Shown here: positions 17,278 to 27,222 of the stretch, piece after piece | Layout of the letters: each line of letters starts with the position of its first letter | Position numbering within the stretch: position 1 is the stretch's first letter | Source: Streptomyces tuirus | Lineage (GTDB): Bacteria > Actinomycetota > Actinomycetes > Streptomycetales > Streptomycetaceae | Assembly (NCBI GenBank): GCA_018195615.1 | Contig: JAGTPG010000002.1 | Coordinates: 992,001-1,056,000 of the forward strand | Direction of reading: 5' to 3' | DNA: 64,000 nt | The notes under the pieces: model-generated | Databases searched by the model: none | What the model saw: the letters and a program-made list of their open reading frames with translations, nothing else | What the model was told of the DNA's origin: nothing | Made by a program: the position numbers and the translations under genes

Positions 17278-17580
17278 GGAGCTTCCTCCGGAAGCGTGTC
17301 GTTCGCGAGCAGGTCGGGGTCTTCCCCGGCCCGTACGGCCGCGAGGCCGTCGGAGGCCTGGGCCAGCAGTGACTCGACGGCCGCCGCGGCGGCGTCCGGA
17401 TCTCCCGCTTGGCCCCCGCGCAGCAGTCGGACGGGGTGCGACGGGCCGCGGCGAGCCGGGCTCCGGCGGGCTCGACTATCGCGCGGCCCTCGGCGAGATC
17501 CTCCAGGAAGGCGTCGGTCGGCGCGGGGCCGGATGGTCGTACCGCCTGGGTCACCACGTTCTCCGTTTCCGCTCCGGTCC
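17274..17580 (-). pseudogene. Decayed GntR/FCD-family regulator
   Basis: Two short frames carry pieces of a FadR-type (FCD) regulator. One gives DAFLEDLAEGRAIVEPAGARLAA, the start of an FCD domain. The other gives GDPDAAAAAVESLLAQASDG, a typical C-terminal helix, and ends at 17274 just at the dgoD start. The winged helix at the N-terminus and about 100 residues in the middle are missing, and the pieces are out of frame, so a single base cannot restore it. DgoR-type GntR regulators commonly precede dgo operons. I infer a lost local regulator. Confidence 0.6.
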
Positions 17581-17659
17581 CGTTCGCTGACGCGGCGCAC
17601 CGTACGCGCCGATCGCACCCCTTTCCCCTCGCCACCTGCGCCCATCATAGCTCTTTTCA

Positions 17660-17673
17660 ATTAATAATGAATA
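17660..17673. promoter_or_regulatory. AT-rich motif upstream of the GH42 gene (copy 1)
   Basis: On the minus strand this reads TATTCATTATTAAT, an islet of A/T in very GC-rich DNA 41 bp before the GH42 ATG. A near-identical 14-mer (12 of 14) lies at 25098-25111 in the other glycosidase promoter of this cluster. A shared operator is the simplest reading. Confidence 0.55.
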
Positions 17674-17713
17674 TATCTTGACGGGTGGCGGCGACGGTTC
17701 AAGACTGACCGCC

Positions 17714-19752
17714 ATGCGAGAGGCAGACTCAGTAGCGATCGACTCCCGGCGGCGCCTGCGCCCGGCCGGAATCGCCTTCGGCGGCGACTACAACCCGGAG
17801 CAGTGGCCCGAGGAGGTGTGGGCCGAGGACGTCGCGCTGATGAAGGAGGCGGGCGTCTCCCTGGTGACGGCCGGGATCTTCTCCTGGGCCAGGGTGGAGC
17901 CGAGGCCCGGCGAGTACGACTTCGACTGGTTCGACCGGGTGATGGACAACCTCGCCGGGGCGGGTGTCGCCGTGTGCCTGGCCACCATGACGGCGTCCCC
18001 GCCGCCGTGGCTGTCCCGGCGGCACCCCGAGATCCTCCCCGAGACCGCCGACGGCCGCACGATGTGGCCCGGCGGACGCCAGCACTACTGTCCCTCCAGC
18101 CGCGTCTACCGCGAGCACGCCGTGCGGCTAGTCGAGCGACTGGCCGCCCGGTACGCCGACCACCCCGCGCTGGAGATGTGGCACATCGGCAACGAGTACG
18201 GCTGCCACACCCCGATGTGCTGGTGCGAGGAGTCGGCGGCCGACTTCCGGCGCTGGCTGGCCGAGCGGTACGGCGACGTCGGGGCCCTCAACGACGCCTG
18301 GTCGACGGCCTTCTGGGCACAGCGCTACGACAGCTTCGACGAGGTGCTGCCGCCCCGGCTCGCGCCGACGTTCCCCAACCCCGCCCAGCAGCTGGACTTC
18401 GCCCGGTTCTCCGACGACGCGCTGCTGCAGTGCTACCTGGCGGAGAAGGAGGTCCTGCGGCGGGTCACTCCGGACGTGCCCGTCACGACGAACTTCATCG
18501 GCGTGCACAAGCCCGTCGACGCCTTCCGCTGGGCCGCCCAGGAGGACGCCGTCTCGGTCGACGTCTACCAGGACCCGCACGACGAGAACACGCACGTCTC
18601 GGCGGGATTCATCTTCGACGTCACCCGCTCCGCCCGGTCCGGTCAGCCGTGGCTGCTGATGGAGCAGGCCCCCAGCGCGGTGAACTGGCGCGACCGCAAC
18701 GGGCCCAAGCCCCCGGGCGGATGCGGCTGTGGAGCTGGCAGGCGGTCGCCCAGGGCGCCGACGCGGTGCTGTACTTCCAGTGGCGGCAGTCCCGGGGCGG
18801 CGCCGAGAAGTACCACTCGGCGATGGTCCCGCACGGCGGCACCGACACCCGTGTCTTCCGTGAAGTGAGCGAGCTGGGACGCGAGTTGGCCTCCCTGCCG
18901 CAGATCGCCGGCACCCGGTCCACCGCCGACGTCGCCCTGGTGCTCGACTGGAACAGCTGGTGGGCGCTGGAGCTGGACTCGCACCCGTCCACCGCGCTGA
19001 ACCAGATGGACATCGCGCTCGCCCACTACCGGCCGCTGTTCGACGCCGGCGTCCCGTGCGACGTCGTACCCCCCGACCGCGACCTGTCCGGCTACCGCCT
19101 CGTCGTCGTGCCCAACCTGTACCTGCTGCGGGAACGGGACGCCGAGCGCCTCACCGAGTTCGTCCGAGCCGGCGGCCGTCTGCTGGTGTCGTTCTTCTCC
19201 GGCATCGTCGACGACTGCGACCGGGTGCACCTGGGCGGCTACCCCGCGCCGCTGCGCGAGGTACTGGGCCTGCGCGTCGAGGAGTTCTGGCCGCTGGCGG
19301 AGCAGGACACGGTGGACGTCCGGCACCAGGACGGCACGGTCAGCAGCGCCGGCCTGTGGTCGGAGGCCGTCGTGCCGGAAGGGGCGCTGGCGGTGGCCGA
19401 CTTCGGATCCGGGCCGCTGGCGGGGCGGCCGGCGATCACCCGCCACTCCTTCGGCGCGGGAGAGGCGTGGTACGTCGCGACGCGTCTCACGCCGGAGGCC
19501 ATGCGGGCGCTGACGGAGGACGTGTGCCGTTCGGCGTCCGTCGGCCCCGTGCTGGCCGGACTTCCCGGCCAGGTCCAGGCGACCATGCGCGAGGGCGACG
19601 GCGGACGGTTCGTCTTCCTGCTCAACCACGGACAGGAGGAGGCCGACATCAGGCTGCCCGGGCCGATGACCGACGCCCTGGCCCGGGAGGCGGCCCCCAC
19701 CGACCGCCTCACGCTGCCGGCAGCCGGAGTGGCCGTACTGGTCGGGCCCTAG
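17714..19752 (+). CDS. GH42 beta-galactosidase (frameshifted in this sequence)
   Basis: The GH42 catalytic barrel starts with GGDYNPEQWP, has the acid/base Glu in HIGNEYGCHTP with the zinc-site cysteines CHTPMCWC, and the nucleophile Glu in LLMEQAPSAVNW. The trimerisation and C-terminal domains continue in another frame from RMRLWSWQA. The frames join at GGG (18715-18717): one extra G gives KPPGRMRLW and a 679-residue protein, the normal size. ATG 17714 was chosen over TTG 17678. No signal peptide is seen, so it is cytoplasmic and should act on galacto-oligosaccharides brought in by the ABC importer that follows directly. Confidence 0.9.
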
Positions 19753-19780
19753 ACGACCGAGCTCAAGACAAGGGACGTAC

Positions 19781-21133
19781 ATGAACAGCTCACCACCCTC
19801 GCGGAGGTCCGTGCTGCGGTGGGGTGCCGGTGCGGCCGGGGCGCTCGCCTCGGTCCCGGCCCTCACCGCCTGCGGACAGACCGTCGGAGCCGCCCGCGCG
19901 ACCCGGCAGCAAACCGCACGCCCCGGCCAGAAGGTGAGACTCGTCTTCTGGACCTGGGTGCCGATGCAGAAGACCGTCGACCTGTGGAACCGGACGCACC
20001 CCGACGTCCAGGTCGAGATGCAGACCATCCCCCAGAACGTGACGGGCGGCTACCAGAAGATGCACGCCTCGCTGACGGCCGGGAACCCTCCCGACCTGGC
20101 CCAGGTCGAGTACCACGAGCTTCCCAGCTTCATGCTGGTCAACGGTCTGACGAACCTGAGCGAGTACGGTGCCGACGAACTGCGCGACAGCTACGTGCCG
20201 TGGCAGTGGCAGCAGGGCGTCTTCGACGGCAAGGTCTACACCGTCCCTCAGGCGTCGGGCCCGATGGGACTCTTCTACCGCCGGGACCTCTTCGCGAAGT
20301 GGGGCATCGAGACGCCCGCCACCTGGGCTCAGTTCGAACAGGCTGCCCGTGTGGTCAAGGCCCGCGGCAACGGTGCCAGGCTGTGCGCGTTCGCGCCCAA
20401 CCAGCCCACCTGGTTCGCCGCGATGTGCTGGCAGCGCGGCGCCCGCTGGGTGCGTACCGAGGACGACACCTGGGTCGTCGACATGGACGACGATCTCTCC
20501 CGTGAGGTCGCGGAGTACTGGGAGAGGATGGTCCGCGACGACCTCGTCTTCGTCGAACCCGACATGTCCAACGCCTGGTACAAACACGTCCAGACCGGAC
20601 AGATCTCCGCCTGGGTCGGTCCGCAGTGGGGCGACGCCCTGCTGCGCGGGAACGCGCCGGGCACCGCGGGAAAGTGGCGGGTCGCCCTGCTGCCCCAGTG
20701 GAAGGCGGGACAGAAGGCCTCCGCCAACTGGGGCGGTTCGTCCACCGCGATCCTCCAGGGCACCCGGCACCCGCGCGAGGCGCTGCGGTTCGCGCACTGG
20801 ATCAACGCCGACCGCCGGGCCGTCGACCTGAACGTCTCCGTCGGCTACGGCTGGCCCGCCGCAGCCGGTGTCTTCCGCGGATCGGCGCTCGACAAGCCCG
20901 ACCCGTTCTTCGGCGGACAGCGGTACAACGACGTGTTCACCGTGTCCGACCGGGCGATCGACACCTCCTGGAAGTGGTCGCCCACCACGGACGCCGACTT
21001 CGCCCGGCTCCAGGACGCCTTCGGCGCCGCCATCGCCGGAGGAGGCACCCTCACCGGTGCGCTGGCCGACGCCCAGCACAGCACCGTGGACAACCTGCGG
21101 GCGAAGGGCCTGAAGGCGAGGAGCGCGCGATGA
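19781..21133 (+). CDS. ABC sugar transporter, solute-binding lipoprotein
   Basis: A 450-residue family 1 extracellular binding protein. The N-terminus has a twin-arginine-like RRSVLRWGAG and a lipobox ending in LTAC (Cys31), so it is a membrane-anchored lipoprotein possibly exported by Tat. The mature part has the typical VRLVFWTW start, a periplasmic-binding fold and a C-terminal helical region. It begins 28 bp after the GH42 gene and overlaps the first permease gene by 4 bp. Together they form a CUT1-type importer, probably for galacto-oligosaccharides; no ATPase gene is present, so a shared MsiK-like ATPase is expected. Confidence 0.9.
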   Translation: MNSSPPSRRSVLRWGAGAAGALASVPALTACGQTVGAARATRQQTARPGQKVRLVFWTWVPMQKTVDLWNRTHPDVQVEMQTIPQNVTGGYQKMHASLTAGNPPDLAQVEYHELPSFMLVNGLTNLSEYGADELRDSYVPWQWQQGVFDGKVYTVPQASGPMGLFYRRDLFAKWGIETPATWAQFEQAARVVKARGNGARLCAFAPNQPTWFAAMCWQRGARWVRTEDDTWVVDMDDDLSREVAEYWERMVRDDLVFVEPDMSNAWYKHVQTGQISAWVGPQWGDALLRGNAPGTAGKWRVALLPQWKAGQKASANWGGSSTAILQGTRHPREALRFAHWINADRRAVDLNVSVGYGWPAAAGVFRGSALDKPDPFFGGQRYNDVFTVSDRAIDTSWKWSPTTDADFARLQDAFGAAIAGGGTLTGALADAQHSTVDNLRAKGLKARSAR

Positions 21134-22077
21134 GCACCACGATCAACCGGACGAAGAAGCCCGGACCGAGCAGCCGCGGACGCTCCGCTCGTCCCGACCG
21201 GGCGGCATGGGGGTTCCTGCTCCCCTTCGTCGCCCTCTTCCTGTTCACCTTCGTCCTTCCACTCGGCTACGCGGTCTACCAGAGCCTGCTCACACCGGTG
21301 CGCTCCGGCCCGCTGGGCCTGGGCCCGGCCACCCTCGGCTTCGCCGGACTGGACAACTACGCCCTGGCCCTGCAGCAGTCGGCCTTCCTGGAGAGCTTCG
21401 CGCGGGTGCTGCTCTTCGGCCTGGTGCAGATCCCGGTGATGCTGCTGCTGTCCACCGCGCTGGCACTGGCACTCGACACGCTCTCCCACCGCTGGGCAGG
21501 CATCCTGCGTGCCGCCTACTTCCTGCCGTACGGCGTCCCCGGCGTCATCGCCTCGATCCTGTGGGGCTTCCTGTACGTGCCCGGCGTGAGCCCGCTCACC
21601 GACCTGCTCGGCAGGGTCGGGCTCGCCCCCGACTTCCTCGGCTACGACACCGCGCTGTGGTCCATCGCCAACATCGTGATCTGGGAGTTCGCCGGCTACA
21701 ACATGCTGGTGATCGTCGCCCAGCTCAAGGCGATCCCCCAGGAGCTCTACGAGGCCGCCCGCATCGACGGGGCGAGTGCGTGGCAGACGGCGATGCGGAT
21801 CAAGCTGCCGCTCGCCCGGCCGGCCCTGGTGCTCACCGGCGTGTTCTCCATCATCGGAACGCTGCAGCTGTTCGCCGAACCGCTGGTCATCAAGCCGCTG
21901 ACCCCGGCGGTCACCAACTCGTACACACCGAACCTGAGCGCGTACAACGAGGCGTTCGCCAACAACAACATCTACCTCGCCGCGGCCGAGTCGGTGATCC
22001 TCGCCCTGGTGGCGAGCGTGCTGTCCTTCGGCTTCCTCAGCCTGGTGAACCGCAGGAAAGGAAGGGATGCACGGTGA
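21130..22077 (+). CDS. ABC sugar transporter permease (MalF-like)
   Basis: A 315-residue inner-membrane protein with about six hydrophobic segments after a basic, cytoplasmic N-terminus. The ATPase-docking EAA loop is YEAARIDGASAWQTAMRIKLP. The start ATG overlaps the binding protein stop (ATGA), and its stop overlaps the GTG start of the second permease. It forms the transmembrane channel with that protein. Confidence 0.92.
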   Translation: MSTTINRTKKPGPSSRGRSARPDRAAWGFLLPFVALFLFTFVLPLGYAVYQSLLTPVRSGPLGLGPATLGFAGLDNYALALQQSAFLESFARVLLFGLVQIPVMLLLSTALALALDTLSHRWAGILRAAYFLPYGVPGVIASILWGFLYVPGVSPLTDLLGRVGLAPDFLGYDTALWSIANIVIWEFAGYNMLVIVAQLKAIPQELYEAARIDGASAWQTAMRIKLPLARPALVLTGVFSIIGTLQLFAEPLVIKPLTPAVTNSYTPNLSAYNEAFANNNIYLAAAESVILALVASVLSFGFLSLVNRRKGRDAR

Positions 22078-23006
22078 GCGTGTCCACACCCCACACCGAG
22101 AAACCGGCAACCGCCTCCGCCCCCGTTCCGCAGCCGGCCGGTCGAGGCCGTGACAGCGGTCCGCGCCGTGGCGTGCAGCCCTCGCGGATCCTGCTGGTCG
22201 CCCTGCTGACCGTCGCGGCGCTCTACTTCCTGCTGCCCGTCTACTGGCTGGTGGTGGCCTCCACCAAGAGCAGCGCCGACCTCTTCGGCACCTTCGGCCT
22301 GTGGTTCTCCGATCCGCAGTGGCTGGACAACCTGTCGAAGGTCTTCTCCTACGGCGACGGCATCTTCTGGAGCTGGACCTTCAACAGCGTCCTGTACGCG
22401 GGGGTGGGCGGTGTGCTGGCCACCCTGCTGGCGGGCGCCGCCGGCTACGCCCTCGCCGTGTACCGGTTCCGCGGTCGGGAGGCGGTCTTCAGGGTCGTAC
22501 TCGCCGGTGTGCTGCTTCCCAGTACCGCGCTCGCACTGCCGCTGTATCTGCTGTTCAGCAAGGTGGGCCTGGCCAACACCTACTGGGCGGTGCTGATCCC
22601 CAGCGTCGTCAGCCCGTTCGGGGTGTATCTGTGCCGTATCTACGCGGAGGCGGCGGTCCCGGCCGAGATGCTGGAGGCGGCCCGCGTCGACGGCGCCGGC
22701 GAGTGGCGGATCTTCGGCACCCTGGTGCTGCGCACCATGACACCGGCGCTCGTGACCGTCTTCCTCTTCCAGTTCGTCGGCATCTGGAACAACTACTTCC
22801 TGCCGCTGGTCATGCTCTCGGACGACCGCAAGTACCCGATCACCCTGGGCCTGACGACCTGGCAGGCGGCGGCCAACCGCATTCCCGAGCTCAACCAGCT
22901 CACGGTGGGCGGGGCGTTCCTGTCGGTCCTTCCGCTGGCGGCGGCCATGCTCGTCCTCCAGCGGTACTGGCGTTCAGGTCTCACCCAGGGCAGCGTCAAG
23001 GGCTGA
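22074..23006 (+). CDS. ABC sugar transporter permease (MalG-like)
   Basis: A 310-residue permease starting at GTG 22074, which overlaps the previous stop (GTGA) and is preceded by AGGAAAGGAAGG. The EAA loop is LEAARVDGAGEWRIFGTLVL, and the protein ends with a short basic tail as in CUT1 permeases. Several transmembrane segments are clear. It pairs with the MalF-like permease upstream; the gene ends the GH42 operon, 18 bp before the convergent GH2 gene. Confidence 0.92.
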   Translation: MSVSTPHTEKPATASAPVPQPAGRGRDSGPRRGVQPSRILLVALLTVAALYFLLPVYWLVVASTKSSADLFGTFGLWFSDPQWLDNLSKVFSYGDGIFWSWTFNSVLYAGVGGVLATLLAGAAGYALAVYRFRGREAVFRVVLAGVLLPSTALALPLYLLFSKVGLANTYWAVLIPSVVSPFGVYLCRIYAEAAVPAEMLEAARVDGAGEWRIFGTLVLRTMTPALVTVFLFQFVGIWNNYFLPLVMLSDDRKYPITLGLTTWQAAANRIPELNQLTVGGAFLSVLPLAAAMLVLQRYWRSGLTQGSVKG

Positions 23007-23024
23007 GGAGTGCGGTCGTCGAGG

Positions 23025-25058
23025 TCACCCGGCCTGTGGGCCGGCCGCCTTCCGGAACGCCTCGTGGACGAGCTTCGGCCGCTCCTCGGCGAAGGTCAGC
23101 AGGCCCATGACGGAGATGCCGTTGTAGGACTGGTTGTACCCGGCCCGCTGCTTGTAGTCCTTGAGGACCCAGTAGGTGAAACCGGCGACGAACGCGCTGC
23201 GCTCGACCACCTGGGTCCAGTGGGCGGTGAAGCGGGCCGCCTGCCACTCCTCGGTGCCCTCGGTGGTGTCGGGGCCGTGGGTGCCGGCCACGGCCCAGGT
23301 GCCGTTCTCCGTGATCAGGATCGGCTTGCCGGGGTACTTCGCGTGCACCGCGTCCAGTGTGGGACCGAGGTCGGAGTCCTCACCGTAGAAGTAGCCGAAG
23401 TACTCGTTGAACCCGATGACGTCGGCGAGGTCGAAGGCCGGGTCGTTGCTGGTGTTCGACGCCCACGTCACGGGGCGGGCGGTGAGGTCGACCGACTTCA
23501 CCGCCGCCTTCATGTCGGCGAGCCAGGCCCGGTAGACCGGGGCGCCGCCCGCGTCGATCTCCGACTCGTTCTGCAGCCCCCAGAGGATCACCGACGGGTG
23601 GTTGTGCTGGTTCCACGCCATCGTCAGGGCCAGGGCGCGGGCGAGGCCGTAGCGTTCGGTCTGGAGCTTCTCCTGGGCGGTGTTGAGCCACATGGTGTCG
23701 ATGTCGTCCATCACCAGCATGCCGTGCTCGTCCGCCCAGTCGTAGACGTACGGGTGGCGGTTGTAGACGCAGTTGCGGATGAAGCCGGCGCCCACGGCCT
23801 TGATGTGGCCCAGTTCGCGGTCGTACTCGGCGGGTGTCATCGCCCTGCCGTGCGCGGCCGTCTCCTCGTGCCAGTTGAGGCCCTTGAGGAAGAGGGGCTT
23901 GTCGTTCAGCCGCAACCGCGCGTCGCGGATGGTGAGTTCGCGTATGCCGTAGACGGTGGACAGGGTGTCCACGCGGGGGCCCGAGGGCCTTGTGGCGGTG
24001 AGGGTGGCGCGGGCGGTGAGCGTGTGCGGCGCGGCCGGGCTCCATCGGGGGGCGCGAGGCACACGGACCGTGACGCCGACGACACCGGCCGAGCGGGCGG
24101 CGATCCGGGCGGCGACCACGGCCGGCCGGCCCCCGCTCCCCCGGCCGGGATCCAGGGTGAGCCATCCGTCGAAGTCGGAGGCTCCGTGGTTCTCGACGAC
24201 CGCGCGCGCCTCGACGTGCCCGTCGGCTCCGGCCACGAGCACCTTGGCGATGGTGACCCGGGGAACCGCCTCGATCCAGGCCGACCGGGTCAGGCCCGCG
24301 TAGGGCCAGTGGTCGACGGGCTTGTACGGGATCTCGTGGTCGTCGGTGACCGGCTGCGAAGTCGGGGCCGTGTAGTCGGTGTAGCTCGCCCGGCGGAAGA
24401 CCCGTACGGCGAGCGTCTGGCGCCTGCCGGGGCGGAGCGCCCCTGCCACCGGAAGCGCGAAGGGCGAGTTGGCCCCCTCGTGCTTGCCGAGGTGCACGCC
24501 GTCGAGCCAGACCTCGGCGCTGTAGCCGGCCGCGAGGAAGGCGATGCGCACGTGCCGGTCTCGCCAGGAGCCGGGGACGTCCACGACGGTGCGGTACCAG
24601 GCGTAGCCGTCGGCGAACGCCGTGCCCTTGCCGAAGGGGGCGGTCTCGGAGCCGAATCCTGGCGTGTCCAGCAGGTCCCAGGCCGACGGCACGTCGACCA
24701 GGTCCCACGCCCGGTCGTCGAAGTCCGGGGACTGCCAGCCGTCGCCGAGTCCCTGGTTGCCGGGGTCGAAGCGGAAACGCCACCGCCGGTCCAGGGACAG
24801 GTAGGCGCGGGTGGGCTCGCGGGTGCGCCAGCCGTCGAAGGCGGGGAGCACCGTGCCGTACTGGAAGACGACGCCGGTGCCGCCGACCTCGCGCACGTGG
24901 GTTCCGGAGGGCTCGGTGGCCGGGTGGGGGTCGAGCACCGGGCCGCCGTCCGCGGCTCGGGCCTGCTGGGGCCAGGCCGGCAGGGCGACCAGGCCGGCCG
25001 CGCCGAGTGCCGTGACGACGGTGCGCCGGGTCGGATGTGCGTGGCTGGGTTCGTTCAT
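23025..25058 (-). CDS. GH2 glycoside hydrolase, secreted (beta-galactosidase/glucuronidase-like)
   Basis: A 677-residue protein from ATG 25058 with a twin-arginine signal (TRRTVVTALGAAG, cleavage near QARAAD). It has the GH2 order: jelly-roll sugar-binding domain (AYLSLDRRWRFRFD), immunoglobulin-like domain, then a barrel with the acid/base Glu in LQNESEID and the nucleophile Glu in ITENGTWA. It is short for a LacZ and more like beta-glucuronidase or exo-beta-galactosidase members. Export fits a role in trimming galactose or uronic acid residues outside the cell. It is divergent from the cellulase-like gene, with a shared AT-rich motif between them. Confidence 0.88.
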   Translation of the reverse strand: MNEPSHAHPTRRTVVTALGAAGLVALPAWPQQARAADGGPVLDPHPATEPSGTHVREVGGTGVVFQYGTVLPAFDGWRTREPTRAYLSLDRRWRFRFDPGNQGLGDGWQSPDFDDRAWDLVDVPSAWDLLDTPGFGSETAPFGKGTAFADGYAWYRTVVDVPGSWRDRHVRIAFLAAGYSAEVWLDGVHLGKHEGANSPFALPVAGALRPGRRQTLAVRVFRRASYTDYTAPTSQPVTDDHEIPYKPVDHWPYAGLTRSAWIEAVPRVTIAKVLVAGADGHVEARAVVENHGASDFDGWLTLDPGRGSGGRPAVVAARIAARSAGVVGVTVRVPRAPRWSPAAPHTLTARATLTATRPSGPRVDTLSTVYGIRELTIRDARLRLNDKPLFLKGLNWHEETAAHGRAMTPAEYDRELGHIKAVGAGFIRNCVYNRHPYVYDWADEHGMLVMDDIDTMWLNTAQEKLQTERYGLARALALTMAWNQHNHPSVILWGLQNESEIDAGGAPVYRAWLADMKAAVKSVDLTARPVTWASNTSNDPAFDLADVIGFNEYFGYFYGEDSDLGPTLDAVHAKYPGKPILITENGTWAVAGTHGPDTTEGTEEWQAARFTAHWTQVVERSAFVAGFTYWVLKDYKQRAGYNQSYNGISVMGLLTFAEERPKLVHEAFRKAAGPQAG

Positions 25059-25097
25059 GGCAGAAGCCTGGGGAGCCGCCCCCACCCTGTCAAGGAG

Positions 25098-25111
25098 TAT
25101 TCATAAATAAT
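25098..25111. promoter_or_regulatory. AT-rich motif between the GH2 and cellulase-like genes (copy 2)
   Basis: TATTCATAAATAAT lies between the divergent starts, 22 bp before one ATG and 40 bp from the other. It matches the motif at 17660-17673 in 12 of 14 positions. A common regulator of the galactoside cluster is inferred. Confidence 0.55.
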
Positions 25112-25132
25112 GCATTGAGTTAGCGTGGCTTC

Positions 25133-26406
25133 ATGACCGCACCGCAGCAAGCCACCGAGAGCCGACTCGCCATCACCCTGTGGGACTTCAGCTGGTACAC
25201 CCAGGCCGGGCCCGGCGAGCCCTTCGCCGACCTCGACCGCGCCTTCGCCGAGGCCGTGGACCGGGGCTTCAACACCGTGCGCGTCTGCGCCATGCCGTTC
25301 CTGCTGTTCTCCGGCCGCGTCCCCGCCCGGAGTCGCTGCGGGTCCGGGGCCTCGGCGAGCAGTTCGGGCAGCGCACCCGCTGGTACAACGTGCGCGGCGG
25401 CTATCCGCTGGACGGCCGCCGGCGGCTCGTCGAACTGTTCGAGGCGGCCGCCCGGCACGACTGCCGGGTGATCGTCTCCTCGTGGGAGTACCAGCAGTCG
25501 CCCAGCTTCGCCGACACCGACGCCTGGCACCGCGCGCTGGCGGCCGTTCCGGGCCCGGACCGGGCCGAGGTGGTGGCCGAGGCGCTCGCCGGGCTGCTGG
25601 ACTTCCTCACCGAGCGCGGACTGGCCGACCGCGTCGCCTACGTCGAAGTGCACAACGAGGTCGACAACTGCTCCCTCGTACCGGACGACGGCGCCACCCA
25701 CTACGCCCGGCTGCGCGGCCCCCTCGACCGCGCGGTGAAGCTGCTGCGGGCACGCCACCCAGGCATTCCCGTCACCTACTCGCTCGGCGAGCCCTGGCCG
25801 GACGAGCTCGACGACCTTCCGCAGCAGGCCCAGATCGCGCACTTCCACTTCTACGTCTACGGCGTGCTCGGCGCGCTGTACGAGGCGGTGGGGCTCGGCC
25901 ACGGCACGGAACCGGCGCCCCGGACGGCCACCTGGCCCACTCCGGAACTGGCCGGAATGCTGCGCCCGGACGCGCCCGCCTTCGCCGGCCACCAGCCGGA
26001 CGAGCCCTGGCGGCTGGCGGCCACCGGGATCCCGCGCGAACTGTTCTACGCGCACGACTGGGTGGACCCCGACCGCTGGGACCTGTGGCTCTACGAGAAC
26101 TACGCGGCGCACCGGCAGGCCATGCGCCAGACGCTGGCGGACTGGGTCGACGCCGTCGCCGCCTTCGCCCGCGACCGCGGCATTCCCGCCGTCCTCGGCG
26201 AGGGCGTGGTGGGGTACACGCCCCTCCTGGCGCGTTTCGAGGAGGACCCCGTCGGCAGGGACATCGCGGAGTTCGTCGTGGACCGCTGCCTGGCGGCCGG
26301 TTTCCACGGCGTCGTCCTGACGTCCAACGCGGCGCCCCACCACCCCATGTGGCACACCGACCGCGACTGGATGCGGCGGCTCAACGCCCGGGTCACCGCG
26401 GGCTGA
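25133..26406 (+). CDS. Cellulase-like glycoside hydrolase (frameshifted in this sequence)
   Basis: A clan-A-type barrel enzyme of the sugar-binding cellulase-like group. It opens with LAITLWDFSWYTQAGPGEPF. The candidate acid/base Glu is in VEVHNEVDN and the nucleophile Glu in AVLGEGVVGY. The first 63 residues are in one frame and the rest in another; adding one C to the run near 25326-25328 gives RVPAPESLRV and a 424-residue protein. There is no signal peptide. With GH42 and GH2 around it, a role in galactoside or arabinogalactan breakdown is likely, but the substrate is not known. Confidence 0.75.
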
Positions 26407-26430
26407 GCGACCGGGAGCCGGGTGGGCGGG

Positions 26431-27098
26431 TCAGTCGCCGCGCTTGCCCGACAGCCCCGGGGCCACCAGGCCCAGGGCGTGGGCGAGTTCTTCGCGATGC
26501 CCCGTCAGGACGTCGGGGGTGACGCCTCGTCCGGCCGTCCGACGGGCGAAGTCGTCGGCCGCGACCTTGAGCACGGCGCTCATGGTGGCGGCCTGCACGC
26601 GGATGTCCAACGTGTCGCGCGGCGTGCCCGTGCGTTCGGCGAGCACCTCGGCGAACGTCTCTTCCGCGCGCTCCCGGAGCACCAGGTAGGCGGCGCGCAG
26701 CGCGGGTTCGTCCTGGGTCATCCGGACCACGGCCAGGACCGTCTCGATGTCCTCGCCGGACGACGAGTCCAGGACGGGCTGGTAAGCCGCGCGCAGGTGC
26801 TCGATCAGGCCCAGCTCGGCCGGCCAGGCGTGCAGCACGACGCGGAAGGCGTCGATCATCTTCGTGAGCAGCGGCTCGACGCAGCTCTCCTTGCTGGGGA
26901 ACCAGCGCCACAGCGTACGTTCGGAGACCCGGCGGCCCGGGCGATCTGCCCGCCGGAGGTGGCCGCCACACCCTGCTCGGCGAACAGCCGGACGGCGTGC
27001 CGGGAGATGTCCAGGCGCTGTCTTCGGCGTTGCTCTTCGCTCACCGGCGGCCGTCCCCGGCGGGGCTCGGGTCCGCTGTCCACCACGGAGTCCTCCAT
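26431..27098 (-). CDS. TetR-family regulator (frameshifted in this sequence)
   Basis: A TetR regulator starting at ATG 27098. The helix-turn-helix is split by a frame change: ATSGGQIARAAG in one frame and VSERTLWRWFPSKES in the next. Restoring one C at the CCC run 26928-26930 joins them and gives 222 residues, a normal size. The ligand domain is not recognised. It is divergent from a P450 gene with a clear inverted repeat between them, so it probably represses that gene and itself. Confidence 0.85.
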
Positions 27099-27130
27099 CA
27101 GGCGATCCAACCATGCCGACGGCGTCGGCC

Positions 27131-27156
27131 GACTGACCGAAACTTTAATGTCAGTC
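27131..27156. promoter_or_regulatory. Inverted repeat between the TetR and P450 genes
   Basis: GACTGAC and GTCAGTC are perfect 7-bp arms separated by 12 bp, lying in the 124-bp divergent promoter and covering the A/T-rich core CTTTAAT. The geometry suits a TetR-family dimer or pair of dimers. Confidence 0.6.
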
Positions 27157-27222
27157 GCTGCCAATAAACTGCTACGGTCGGGACGCTCGAAGATCGCATG
27201 CGCACATCACAGGAGGAGCGCC

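Noticed and set aside
23010..25106. Plus-strand open frame of about 700 codons opposite the GH2 gene
   Set aside because: It mirrors the GH2 codons and has no domain or ribosome-binding site; a shadow frame.
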